DNA from: Glebionis coronaria
Taxonomy: Eukaryota > Streptophyta > Magnoliopsida > Asterales > Asteraceae
Length of the DNA: 64,000 nucleotides
Direction of reading: 5' to 3'
Assembly: GCA_025667525.1 (NCBI GenBank)
Contig: CM046876.1
Location: 571,265,469-571,329,468 of the forward strand
Shown here: piece by piece, positions 11,068 to 21,569 of the stretch
How the letters are laid out: every line of letters begins with the position of its first letter
Position numbering within the stretch: position 1 is the first letter of the stretch
Notes under the pieces: generated by a model
What the model was told of the DNA's origin: nothing
The model's input: the letters and a program-made list of their open reading frames with translations, nothing else
Databases searched by the model: none
Position numbers and translations under genes: made by a program

Positions 11068-11499
11068 AAGGCTTCGACCTGTAGGCTCTCAAAACACGAC
11101 CTGTGATTAGTGGGTAGTCACTATGGTCTTCCTAGAACTGACAGTCGGCTTTTATGCATTCATCATTTTAATGCATACATATATACGTCATTGTCGCAGG
11201 TTTATGACTAAGTAATGGTTGGTATAGGACTGGCCCTATTTAGTCGCATGTGTTTTATCGAAACTTTTTAAATTTGGGACCGACCCATAGGCGTCCCCTC
11301 GCCGTGTCTTTTGTTTTGGGTGAACTGACCATAGGCGTTCACTCTCGCGCATACAAAAGTTTTCATAAAACTGCATCATGCATTCATGTACTAGTTTTCC
11401 TGCATAAAATTTTTCTCATGATTTATTGGTATAAATTTTTTCATGTATATAGTTTATGTTTTAATCAGTTTAATCATGTATTTTATGTTATACTGTCAG
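11068..11499 (+). other. Gypsy-1 leader with two conserved-loop stem-loops
   Basis: This is the untranslated leader between primer site and gag. Two stem-loops share the loop CGACCCATAGGC or TGACCATAGGC: stem GGGAC/GTCCC at 11276-11297 and stem GTGAAC/GTTCAC at 11320-11342. The same loop with other stems occurs in the Gypsy-2 and Gypsy-3 leaders. The last bases before the gag ATG read TATACTGTCAG, a good 3' splice site, so part of the leader may be an intron. Confidence 0.7.
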
Positions 11500-12220
11500 A
11501 TGGTTCTCACACGCGAGCAGGAACAACTCAATGCAGCAATCCAAGCTACAATGCAAGCTATGCTTCCTCAGCTGAGGAACGAAATCAGGGCTGAGGTTCA
11601 GGCTGACAACAATCAGCAGCATCACCCAATACCTCCTCCTCCTCCTCAAGCAAAATTAGCCACATGGCTGGAAACAAGCTCCGCCCTCGAGCTTTCGAGA
11701 GAACAGATAGCCCCAGTGAAGCTGAAAGCTGGTTGGCTCACATTAAGAAGATATTCGATGCTATGGGCTGTGACCCCGTTTTCAAGTCGAGGTTGGCATG
11801 CTACCGGTTCGAAGGCGATGTGTTAGCATGGTGGATAGCACTGAAGCAGTCTGAGGGAGGTGATGATTGGGTGGCTGGTTTGACATGGGCTCAGTTCAGG
11901 GATAGGGTGATGGAGCAGTTCTTTCCCAAGGCTGAGCAAGACAAGCTGAAGAGAGAGTACCATGGGATTCGACAGAGAGCTAGGGGGAATAACAACGAGT
12001 TCATGCAGCGCTTTCTTTGCTTGGCTGGTTTCCTTGGTGCAGCAGCAGGTACTCCTGAAGAGCAAGCACACCACTTCAGGTGGGCTCTTCGTACATCGGT
12101 CACAAACAACTTGGTGTGTGCTACGTTCAACACGGTAGCACAAGTGGCCGATGCAACACGTAAGCTGGAGATGCTGCAAAAGAGAGACGAGTTCGGGGAA
12201 ACAGAGAGACCCGATAAGAG

Positions 12221-12304
12221 GTAGACATTCGTATTCAAGCGGTGACCAATCCGTATTCTTTCAGTATATGTCAATATTTCATCTCTTTAAATTGTATCTT
12301 CCAG
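12221..12304 (+). other. Intron 1 of Gypsy-1 gag (84 bp, phase 2)
   Basis: Donor AAGAG/GTAGAC, acceptor TATCTTCCAG/G. It is AT-rich and T-rich near the 3' end. Removing it joins ...DKR to QKTGDRSQP in frame; Gypsy-2 has an intron at the same place and phase (40105-40192), followed by the near-identical QKGGDRSQP. Its first in-frame codon after the donor G is TAG, so retention gives a capsid-only Gag. Confidence 0.8.
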
Positions 12305-12454
12305 GCAGAAGACTGGGGACCGGTCTCAGCCGGCTACTCAGCAACAGCCTAATCAACCCAAGGGAAACGGTCAGACTCACGACCGTTCTGCTATAGATAA
12401 GCGTGGCGGTAATGATAATTACCGTAACAACGTCGAACACTCCAACAGCAGCAG

Positions 12455-12531
12455 GTCCTTATACTTACGCATTTTCCTATTATTACATGTTATGATTCTT
12501 AATTCTGACACATTAGCAAATCTTCTACCAG
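12455..12531 (+). other. Intron 2 of Gypsy-1 gag (77 bp, phase 2)
   Basis: Donor AGCAG/GTCCTTATAC, acceptor TCTTCTACCAG/G. It contains in-frame stops. Removal joins the Asn/Ser-rich linker to RNHGNGRDQNQ in frame. Gypsy-2 has the matching intron at 40337-40411 with the same unusual GTCC donor. Confidence 0.78.
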
Positions 12532-12596
12532 GAATCATGGTAACGGTAGGGACCAGAACCAGAGAGGTTCACAGCCTAACCGTCCAGCTATCAATG

Positions 12597-12670
12597 GTAT
12601 TAAATCTTACGATTATCCGCATGGTCCTTTGTCCCCTATTTTCATGTCTCGTGTATAGTGTTTTTATCAG
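12597..12670 (+). other. Intron 3 of Gypsy-1 gag (74 bp, phase 1)
   Basis: Donor AATG/GTATTAAATC, acceptor GTTTTTATCAG/G. Removal joins PAIN to GSQPVRTPAGG in frame, leading into the zinc knuckle. The matching intron of Gypsy-2 is 40477-40552, same phase and followed by GSQVARVPPGG. Confidence 0.8.
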
Positions 12671-12831
12671 GTTCTCAGCCAGTCAGGACACCTGCTGGAG
12701 GATATACTCATCCTCTTTGCTCTACTTGTCATCGTAGGCACCCAGGGCCATGTCGTCGCGACAGTGACGCATGCTTCAAGTGTGGTCTTCTTGGCCATCG
12801 CATGAAGGATTGCCGCAAGGGCGAGATGTAG

Positions 12832-15800
12832 GGTACATCAGGACATGCTGATACCAAGCCGCCTCCTACTAGTGGACGCGTTTACACGACATCTCGCGAT
12901 CAGGCCAACAAGTCTACAGGTGCCATCATTGGAATCTTGTATATGTATGGTCAAGCTGCATGTGTTCTGTTTGATACGGGTGCTACTCACTCGGTCATTT
13001 CTGCTGCTTATGCTAAGAATGCTAGGATACTCCCCATGCCACTAGAGAATATACTGAGTATTTCCACGTCTTTGAGAGACTCTGTACATATAACCATGTG
13101 TACAAGAGCCTTCCCCTAGAGTTTGACGACAAGGTTCGTCCTGTTGACGCACTTCCGCTGGACATGAATGATTTTGACATGATTTTGTGCATGGACTGGC
13201 TATCCAAGCATCATGCTACCATATACTGCCATTCATATCGAGTCATCTTCGGTGATGTTAATGCGCCAGAGTACATTCACAACGAGTTCGTACCCGGCAG
13301 GTCTGTACAAATCATATCAACCTTGCAAGCACGTGCACTACTTTCACATGGTTGCGAGGGTTATCTAGATACTGTTCATGACATGGATGTTGAATCCCCA
13401 TCAATTCAAGATCAGTCGATAGTGTCAGAATTTCCAGATGTATTTCCAGAAGAACTTCCGGGCATACCACCTACACGTGAAGTAGAATTTAATATCGAGC
13501 TCATCCCAGGAGCTGAGCCGATTTCCAAGGCTCCTTATCGCATGACTCCCATAGAGTTGAAGGAGTTGAAGATAAATTGCAAGAACTTCTGGAACGAGGC
13601 TTTATTCGACCGAGTGCATCTCCATGGGGCGCATCGGTCTTATTTGTTAAGAAGAAGGACGACAGTATGCGTCTTTGTATAGACTATCGCGAGCTCAACA
13701 AGATTACCATCAGGAATAGGTATCCACTACCACGTATAGACGATATGTTTAACCAACTCCAAGGGGCCAAACATTTCTCCAAGATTGATCTAAGGTAAGG
13801 CTATCATCAGCTACGGGTTAAGGAGCAGGACATCGTCAAGACTGCTTTCCGTACACGCTATGGCCACTACAAATTTGTAGTCATGCCATTTGGCCTTACC
13901 AATGCTCCAACAGTGTTCATGGATTTGATGAACAGAATCTTCCATGAATTTCTGGACAAGTTCGTCATTGTCTTCATCGATGACATCCTGATTTTCTCTA
14001 AGTCCAAGGAGGAACACGAAGACCATCTTCGTACAATACTACAGATTCTTCGCCAGAAGCAGTTGTATGCTAAATTCTCCAAGTGTGAGTTCTGGTTAGA
14101 CAAGGTGGCACTTTAGGTCACACTGTATCAGCAGAAGGAATCACGATGGATCCAGCGAAGGTTGAGGCTATTACCAAATGGCCAAGGCCGACATCAGCGA
14201 CTGAAGTCCGCAGTTTCCTAGGCTTAGCTGGTTATTACCGTAGGTTCGTGGAGAAATTTTCCCGTTTAGCACTACCATTGACCAAACTGATGCGGAAAGG
14301 GGAGAAATTCGTCTGGACTGAAGAACAAGAGAAGAGCTTTGAAGACCTGAAGCAGAAGTTAGTATCTACACCGATTCTTACTCTCCCATCCGGTACGGGT
14401 GGATTTCAGATCTACAGTGATGCATCGGGGAAGGGACTTGGCTGTGTTCTCATGCAACATGGGAAAGTGATCGCGTACGCTTCACGACAGCTTAAGTCTT
14501 CTGAGGAAAATTACCCAACGCATGACTTGGAACTTGCAGCAGTCGTGTTTGCATTGAAGATATGGAGGCACTACTTGTATGGATAATCATGTGACATTTT
14601 CACGTACCACAAGAGCTTGAAGTATATCTTCACTCAACGTGAATTGAACATGAGACAGAGGAGATGGTTAGAGCTGTTGAAGGATTATGACATTAATCTG
14701 CAGTATCATCCCGGCAAGGCGAATGTATTGTCAGATGCACTTAGCAGAAAGTCCGGAATGATCAACGGCATTGAGATTGAGGAGGAAATCATAAGAGACT
14801 TGAAGCGACTAGACATAGAGATCATGGTACGTGGACAACACGGTTACTGGGCTAATCTTAGAGTAGAACCCGAGTTACTCTCTAAGATCAAGGAAGCTCA
14901 GAAAGATGATGGAGAAATCTGTGCGATAAATCAGAATTTGGAGAAGCAGACAAATTTTTGAGTAGATGCAGATGGTATCTTATGGCAGGGCACGAGACTT
15001 TGTGTTCCTGATGATTAAGAACTCCGGGAAGCCTTGTTAGCTGAGGTTCATAGCTCCCCATTCTCTATTCATCCTGGTTCGACCAAGATGTACCATGACA
15101 TCAAGTAGTACTTTTGGTGGAGTGGTATGAAACAAGATGTTGATACTTACCTCTCCAAATGTCTTACCTGCCAGCAGGATCAAGCATCAACGATCTGGCG
15201 GTCTTCTTCAACCGTTAGATATTCCAGAGTGGAAGTGGGACAAAATCACCATGGATTTTGTTACTGTTCTTCCGCCAACAAAGAGGAAGCACGATGCAAT
15301 TTGGGTTATCGTTGATCGACTTACCAAATCAGCTCATTTCTTACCGATCCGCAAGGAAGATTCGGTCAGTAAACTCGCCGATACCTATAGAAGGGAGATC
15401 ATGAGACTTCACGGTGCTCCATCCAGCATCGTCTCAGACAGAGATCCTTGTTTTACTTCGCAATTCTGGAGAAGTCTGCAGAAAGATTGGGGTACACAAC
15501 TTAAACTTAGCACGACTTTTCATCCTCAAACAGACGAGCAGTCAGAGCGAACGATTCAGACATTGGAAGACATGTCGAGGTCATGTGCATTGGAATGGAC
15601 GGGTGATTGGGACGATTATATCTGTTTGGTGAAGTTTGCATACAACAACAGTTGGCACGCAAGTATCAAGTGTGCTCCTTTCGAGATGTTGTATGGCAGA
15701 AAGTGTCGCGCCCCAATCTGCTGGGATCAGGTTGGTGAGCGAACACTTGAAGGACCAGAAATCATAGAGCTGACTAATGAGAAGGTCGCAGTAGCTAAGC

Positions 15801-16290
15801 AGAAACTGCAAGAAGCACGGTCACGTCAGAAGAGTTACGCAGACAAGCATCATATGGACGTACATTTTAACGTAGGAGATCATGTTTTCCTTAAGGTTTC
15901 GCCGGCACGTGGTGTTAGACGTTTTGGAATAAAGGGGAAACTCAGTCCTTGATTTATCGGACCGTTTGACGTCATTGAACGAGTCGGTGAAGTATCTTAC
16001 CGTTTAGCGTTACCTCCACAGCTTTCTCATGTTCACAATGTTTTCCATGTGTCCTTACTCAGAGGGTACCAATATCATCCCTTCACATGGTTCAGTATCC
16101 ACTTGAACAGATTTGTGAAGATCTCACTTTCATAGAAGAACCCGAACGAGTTCTTGACAGACAAGAACGAGTCTTGAGAAGGAAGACGATTCCATTCGTC
16201 AAAATCCTTTGGAGGGATCATACCGAGCGGGAAGCCACTTGGGAAACAGAGGAGTCTATCCGGGCTTCCTACCCTCAATTCATATATTGA
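12832..16290 (+). pseudogene. pol: Gypsy-1 pol: PR, RT, RNase H, integrase, chromodomain
   Basis: In order: aspartic protease with CVLFDTGATHSVIS (about 12960), RT with [12 protein letters not shown] and [11 protein letters not shown] (about 13665-14000), RNase H with IYSDASGKG (about 14410) and a gypsy connection region, integrase HHCC region (about 15060-15170), integrase core with WDKITMDFVT, IVSDRDPCF and HPQTDEQSER (about 15240-15550), and a C-terminal chromodomain-like segment with FVKILWRDHTEREATWE (about 16195-16250). Integrase chromodomains target chromoviruses to particular chromatin. Lesions include frameshifts near 13095, 13565, 14115, 15170, 15300 and 16085 and stops near 13797, 14584, 14959, 15018, 15107 and 15950. 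The terminal stop is 16288-16290. Confidence 0.9.
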
Positions 16291-16331
16291 ATTCGGGTAT
16301 GTTCTTCTTTTCCAGTTTACTTTATCTATAA

Positions 16332-16367
16332 CTCGGGGACGAATTATTCGTTTTAGGGGGGAAGAGT
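16332..16367 (+). other. Pre-PPT motif and polypurine tract of Gypsy-1
   Basis: CTCGGGGACGAATTATTCG (16332-16350), whose end CGAATTATTCG is a perfect small palindrome, is followed by TTTTAGGGGGGAAGAGT and then the 3' LTR. The GGACGAATT motif recurs at the same place in Gypsy-2 (44210-44228) and, changed, in the LARD (31300-31315). Confidence 0.85.
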
Positions 16368-19285
16368 TGTAAAACCCGCATGCTTTTACCATGAATAGTA
16401 CCCTTACGAGAGTACGTACATGATTAGAACTTTCCTTTTATAGCACGTTTACGTTTCATGAACAAGAATTACAAGTATTACGTACGTGTTATATCACGAT
16501 TAGTATTTATTACGTATTAACACACGATAATTATTTCAATAATAATTATAATCACGAACACACGAACATGAAATCATGAACGTAAATTAATCATGAGCTT
16601 AGTATTACGTATGTATGTATATTTATTACGATCACAAATAAATAAATTAAGTCACGAACGATAATTAATTAAATTACGTAAAACACGAACACGAGAACAC
16701 ACTTATTATTTAGACACGGAAAATGTTCGGGTTACCCCCATGTGGGCCCCTACCCGCAGACACCACAAGAGAAAAGGGCCAAGTCCATTAAATTTTTACT
16801 AACAAGGATTAAGGGAAAAGATTATTTTGATAATAACAAGATTTAGAAAATAACTAAAAACCCTAAAAATCTTTTTCCTTCTTTTTGCTCTTTGGCCGTC
16901 GGGTTACACACACACCAAGGGGTGTTTCGGTTGATTTTGGTGTTCGATTATTGCAAAGATCGTTGGTGTGTTCATCCTCTTTGATTCACGGGATCGGTAT
17001 AAACCCCAACCTCTTTTCTTTTATGTTTTGATTTATAAATCACATGAAATCATGAATGTTTTTAATAACTAATTAAAAACAAATAAACATATGCTAATTA
17101 AACATGGGTGTAAGATTTATTAATGGTTAAGGGGTGTTTGTCTTGTGGCCGACGCATAACCGAGCCCCAAGGGGGTCTCTGTTTGATTTTCTCGCACCAA
17201 CCGAGACCTCATGGTCTCGGTGTGGTGGTGGTTTGTCACGACAGCAAGGAAAAAGGGAGACCCCGACCTCGGTCGGGGCATGGTGGTGCATTTAGGTCCG
17301 GTTCACGGGTTAAAACACGGGGCCGGTTCACACATGTTAGATTAAAACACGGTCCGGTTCATGAGTTATATTTACAAGGTTAAATATTTTTACAAGTTAT
17401 ATTTTTTTACAAGACTTAAATTAAATTAATTAAAAACAAGAACATGATTAATTTAATTTACATGACTTAGGTTATTAATTTTATTATTAATACATGAATT
17501 TTAACCTAAGTATTTATCATTTAATTAGACTATATAATTAATTATTTATTAAAATCATGACCTATAATTAATTAATTTACATGACTTAGGTTATATTATT
17601 ATAGATAATAATACATGTTCTAACCTAAGTATTTTTACCTTTATTTAATTAAACCATGTTATATTTAATTAAATACTTTAACCTATAGTTTATTTAATTC
17701 ACATGAAACAATTAATAAACTATACTATTAATTACATGACTTAGAATATTAATCAGTAAACACTTAAGCTTATATAATTAGCTTAATTATCCAGCTTATA
17801 TCTAATTATGGAAACTTTCTATTTTTAGAAACTTATTTAATTAAGGCAGCTAATCTATTTATAGAAACTTTCTATTTTTAGAAACTTATCTATTTTAAGC
17901 AGTAAATCTATTTTTGGAAACTTTCTATTTTTGGAAACTTTCTACTTTTGGAAACTTTCTATTTTTGGAAACTTTCTATTTTTGGAAACTTTCTATTTTT
18001 GGAAACTTTCTAGTTTAGGAAACCTGCTATTTTTAGAAAGTTACTTATTATTACACAACAAGTATAATAATACATGAAATACAAGTAATACTTAATCAGA
18101 ATAGACAGAATATATGATAAACACAATATAAAGCTTAAATGAGTAAAACATGACATGAACATATAAAACAAGCTAAGACACGATATAAAACCAGTACGAA
18201 CTCAGTAATCAGATACTTATACACGTATGTATTTATGTTGCATTAGTGATACCGAAGTAGGACTCCCTTCCATTCGTCTTCTTCGTTCACTGGACACAAG
18301 GTACGGATTCTCCGTCCTTTCAGTATGGACATTCTTCCTTATTAGGATTTCCCGTATGCAGTCAACTGTTTTCCCCAGTATATGTTTTATATGTTTTTGA
18401 ATTGCTTATGTTTAAATTAGAATACCTAAAGCCATATACATGCATGACCAGTTTCACCTAGTTATGGAGGTACCATAACCATAACACTAGAGGCACCAGT
18501 GTTATGACTTCACCACGGCGGAGTGATAGCTCGTGGCGTCCCTTTCAGCTTTTGGCCATATTATTATTATCAGGTGGGGCATATGGGTGCATCCTAGTTT
18601 ACATGTTTTCAGCAGATTATTCAGTGTGAATGTGGTGTGTGCCTTGCATCCTTCACAAGGAGCTGATCCCTCCTACCCAAAACCAGTATATTAAATTAGA
18701 GGCAGCCCCTCTAATTTGCATGACGAGGTCACCCCTCCAAGTATTCATGCACGCCGATATTTCATGACCTATATTGGCTAATGGTAAATATGTTAAACAG
18801 TTTTTACAAGACAAACATAAGGCTTTTCAAACTATAAAACCAGTTTTACTAAGATATAACCAGGTTATCCAGGACTTAGTCTTTTTCGCTGCTTCATGTT
18901 TATATGCTTATATTATTCATGCTATACTTGTATATCCGTGCACTGAGCATATTCCTCAGCCGTTTTCCTTTTCATGTTCCCAAAACGGCAGGTACTCAGG
19001 GACGCTCGTAGAATTTAAGTGTACGTGCATATGGATTGGAAGCTTCCTAGCCTTTTTACTTTATGCATTTCCTTATACTTTGATACTCATTTCCATGGAC
19101 ATTGTTTAGTCCTTTCATTTACAGTACTTATGTTTGTGTGTGATGAGTTCTAGTTTTGGGGGTACCGATATTTGATTCCGGTATTTCCTTTATGGTCATG
19201 TAATGTTTAGACATTTATCCTTGTATGCTTTGATGACACGCCATAATCACACGTGACATTCCATTTATCAAAATGGGGTGTTACA
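16368..19285 (+). repeat. 3' LTR of Gypsy-1 (2918 bp)
   Basis: Same ends as the 5' LTR. It is 51 bp longer, which equals the three extra 17 bp units at 17907-18024. It ends at 19285, followed by the AGCCT duplication. Confidence 0.95.
17907..18024. repeat. 17 bp tandem repeat, seven units, Gypsy-1 3' LTR
   Basis: Seven contiguous units of TCTATTTTTGGAAACTT, the last degenerate, against four in the 5' LTR. The units have been gained or lost since the element inserted, or during its last reverse transcription. Confidence 0.88.
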
Positions 19286-19290
19286 AGCCT

Positions 19291-20060
19291 TGTGTTAGAA
19301 AATGGAAAGTAGGCGACGTGTGCAGATTGGTCCTACCTAATATTAGGACTCGACGTCTAGCTTAGTGTCGAAAATGGTGTAAGCAACGTGTATGGTTTTC
19401 TCTGCCTTGAAAGGAGCTTGTTGAATAGTGAAGTAACTCTCGAGTTGGGTACTCGAGGAGTGGAGTAGGGCAAAGAGGAGTTTCGTGACCGAACCAATAT
19501 AAATCATCGTGTCGGTATTCTCTTTTACATTTATGTCTTTACATTATGTCTTTACATTTATGTCTTTACTTTCATAGTTGCATAATATACATGTTGTATG
19601 TTGTTGTGTGCATCTAAGAATCTAAACATCCAAGTTGCGGAAAAATTAAGTCTTAGTACGTGTGTGCTTCATGTTTAGATTATGATCAAGTGTGCATCCC
19701 TTAGTCTAAACATCTTAGTTGCGGAAAAGCTAAGGCTTAGTACGCGTGTGCTTAGTGTTTAGACTATTGCTTGATGTACTCTTGATTTGATGTGTTCATG
19801 CCTTTACTTACTTGTAGTCTTTATCTTTCAACAAACACATCTCATACTTAGTCAAGCTTGATCGAGAATTTAATACAAAGGATTGTTAAAGTTTAACATG
19901 TAAGAAATGTTTTCTAACCACTGTTGGCGGTTTTTTAAATAACATGTGGTTATTTAGTGATAATGAACCGCGACTATATTTATTGAGCCGCGAACAGTGG
20001 GTTATGCGGAATGTTTTGAAAACTTAACTAGAAACTATTCAACCCTCCTTCTAGTTTCTA
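19291..20060 (+). other. Right part of the copia-like LTR remnant split by Gypsy-1
   Basis: It continues the sequence of 7955-8183. It has the look of a copia LTR: CCGAACCAATATAAATC (TATA-like, about 19491), a T-rich R/U5, and a pair of about 75 bp direct repeats (about 19622-19680 and 19710-19763), each bounded by TCTAAACAT and TGTTTAGA so each can fold back. CTATTCAACCCTCCTTCTAG near 20036 resembles U5 ends of plant copia LTRs. No coding sequence; the right boundary is uncertain. Confidence 0.45.
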
Positions 20061-20583
20061 CATAAACAATGCAATTATCTCTGCCAAGCCTCCGATAAAG
20101 GGGTTTGCTCTTAACTGATATCAAGGTTTCGTCATTAACTTGGTTTCTGAGTAGTAATAAAAAAGTTTCTTAAAATCAGATAAAGTGGTTTAATAATTCA
20201 TGTTACATTCTATTCATCCATTTATAATTTATTTTATAGTAATTTGAAATTGTCTCAATGTTTCTTCTTACACCAAAAGAATTGAGTTGAGGCTAGTCGC
20301 AATGTAGTATCGATTGACCGAGTTCGATCGAGTCGTATTCGGTCGCCATCGATACGACGACCGATTAAACTTGGTCGATCGACTTAAATCGATCCACAAG
20401 TCGACCTTCCTTTTAATACAAAAAATCAAAAAGAAAAAAAATATGACCCTTGCCTTTGAAAAAAAACTTTTTTAACAAAAAATAAAATTTAAACCCTCTA
20501 CCCTTATAAATAGTCAACCCTTTCTACCAATTTTCTCACACAATTAAATTCAAACTTCTAAATCGAAAAAATAACCATCCAAC
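20061..20583 (+). promoter_or_regulatory. Region upstream of the Harbinger-like ORF, with TATA box
   Basis: AT-rich, with a dense run of GTCGA/TCGAC palindromes at 20300-20405. TATAAATA at 20505-20512 lies 72 bases before the ATG at 20584, a normal plant promoter layout. GGCTAGTCGCAATG near 20292 could be the outer end of a Harbinger inverted repeat, but I cannot find its partner. Confidence 0.45.
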
Positions 20584-20976
20584 ATGTCTAGCAAGAGAAC
20601 CCCCAAAAACGAAACCCCAAGATCCCGAATTCCTCAAGAAAGTGTTCCCCATGTAATGTCAGATTTGGCTTTTCGATTATCCGTCGTGTCACCAAACTTC
20701 TGGTTTAGACCCGCTGGATTTGAATATCATTCACGACAACCATCTCACCCAAACATGTACTATGCAAACCGTCTGTTCTCTCCTCCATACTGTGATAGCA
20801 ACCAACAAGCTTTCTTTGAATCTCCAACGGGTTTGTATCGCCCTACTATGGATTCTTCCACTTCTTCGCATCTTAATCCTCGTAACTCCAATTAATCATT
20901 TTGAGGTTGATGTTGATTTTGATGAAATGATGTATAATCAAGTGTACTCTGCGGGTCAAGGTTCGGGTCACGATCC
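20584..20976 (+). pseudogene. PIF/Harbinger-like ORF1, 5' part, cut by Copia-B
   Basis: The start ATG at 20584 (MSSKRTPKNETPRSRIPQES) opens a Pro/Ser/Asn-rich segment ending at 20895 after a frameshift near 20880. The other frame carries on (FEVDVDFDEMMYNQ) to GSGHDP at 20976, where the Copia-B LTR starts. The other half is at 52206-52534, where the frame resumes after a GATCC/GGTCC target duplication. Disordered N-terminus plus Myb-like domain is the layout of Harbinger ORF1 DNA-binding proteins. A domesticated host gene of the same origin cannot be excluded. Confidence 0.6.
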
Positions 20977-21569
20977 TGTTGGGATGTGCGTAAGTCATAG
21001 TTAGTATTTGATACGGTCACGAGTATGTGGGCCTAAGGGGTCATACACTTAGACATCAAGATTATCTTTATTAAAGTATATAATAAATATGGCTATATTT
21101 ATTGTGTATATTTAATTTGATGAAAGTACATACTTAACGATATTTAATTAATAAGTTAAAAGGTTTAACAAAGATTAATCAATTAGACTTTAAAATCTAA
21201 GGTAATTAATGTAATTACATAATTAATTTATATAAAGTAAAAAAAAGTCAAACCAAACACACCAAAGGGGTGTTTCGGCCGCTTATAGCAAAGAAAAGGA
21301 AGGAAAAAGATTTTGGGCTCAAGAAGATTTATTACTTGGAGGTTAAGTTGTAATCTTTACTATAAATAAACATAAGGCTCAACTATATAAACACATGAAT
21401 AAGATTCATTGTTCAATAGCATTAAACCAAACTTTTCTCCCCTCTTTTTCTTGGAGTTTGACGGCCACAAGGGTTTTGGGTTTTGATTTTCTTAAGTATT
21501 TGCTTAATCAAGATCTATCAATCAAAGGTGATTGATTGAGGTGTTGTGTGGAATATCTTGGAGAAGATC

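Larger units (their letters stand above)
11500..12831 (+). pseudogene. gag: Gypsy-1 gag, four exons, broken
   Basis: The start ATG at 11500 gives MVLTREQEQLNAA. A frameshift near 11660 leads into the frame holding the Ty3-type capsid domain (about 11664-12220), with the FDAMGCD, YRFEGDVLAWW and FFPKAEQDKLKREYH motifs. The reading frame is then interrupted by three GT-AG segments. Joining exons at 12220/12305, 12454/12532 and 12596/12671 keeps one frame through a Gln/Asn-rich linker and a CxxC...HPGPC plus CFKCGLLGHRMKDC zinc-knuckle region. A TAG at 12829-12831 then ends it, just before protease. Gag would form the particle and package RNA. Without splicing, the frame stops at 12222-12224, inside the first intron. 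Confidence 0.85.
8184..19285 (+). mobile_element. Gypsy-1, full-length Tekay/Del-type chromovirus
   Basis: An 11.1 kb Ty3/gypsy element with LTRs of 2867 bp (8184-11050) and 2918 bp (16368-19285), both TG...CA, flanked by a perfect 5 bp target duplication AGCCT (8179-8183 and 19286-19290). Inside are a tRNA-iMet primer site, a structured leader, gag interrupted by three intron-like segments, protease, RT, RNase H, integrase with a C-terminal chromodomain, and a purine tract. Very long LTRs plus the chromodomain place it in the Tekay/Del chromovirus clade. By eye the LTRs differ at roughly 2-4% of sites outside a tandem repeat, so the insertion is fairly young, yet the internal region has about a dozen stops and frameshifts. 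Confidence 0.95.

Noticed and set aside
12829..12831. TAG at the end of Gypsy-1 gag as a programmed read-through stop
   Set aside because: Gypsy-2 has no stop at the matching codon; its nearby stop hits a different codon, a zinc-knuckle Cys. More likely decay.
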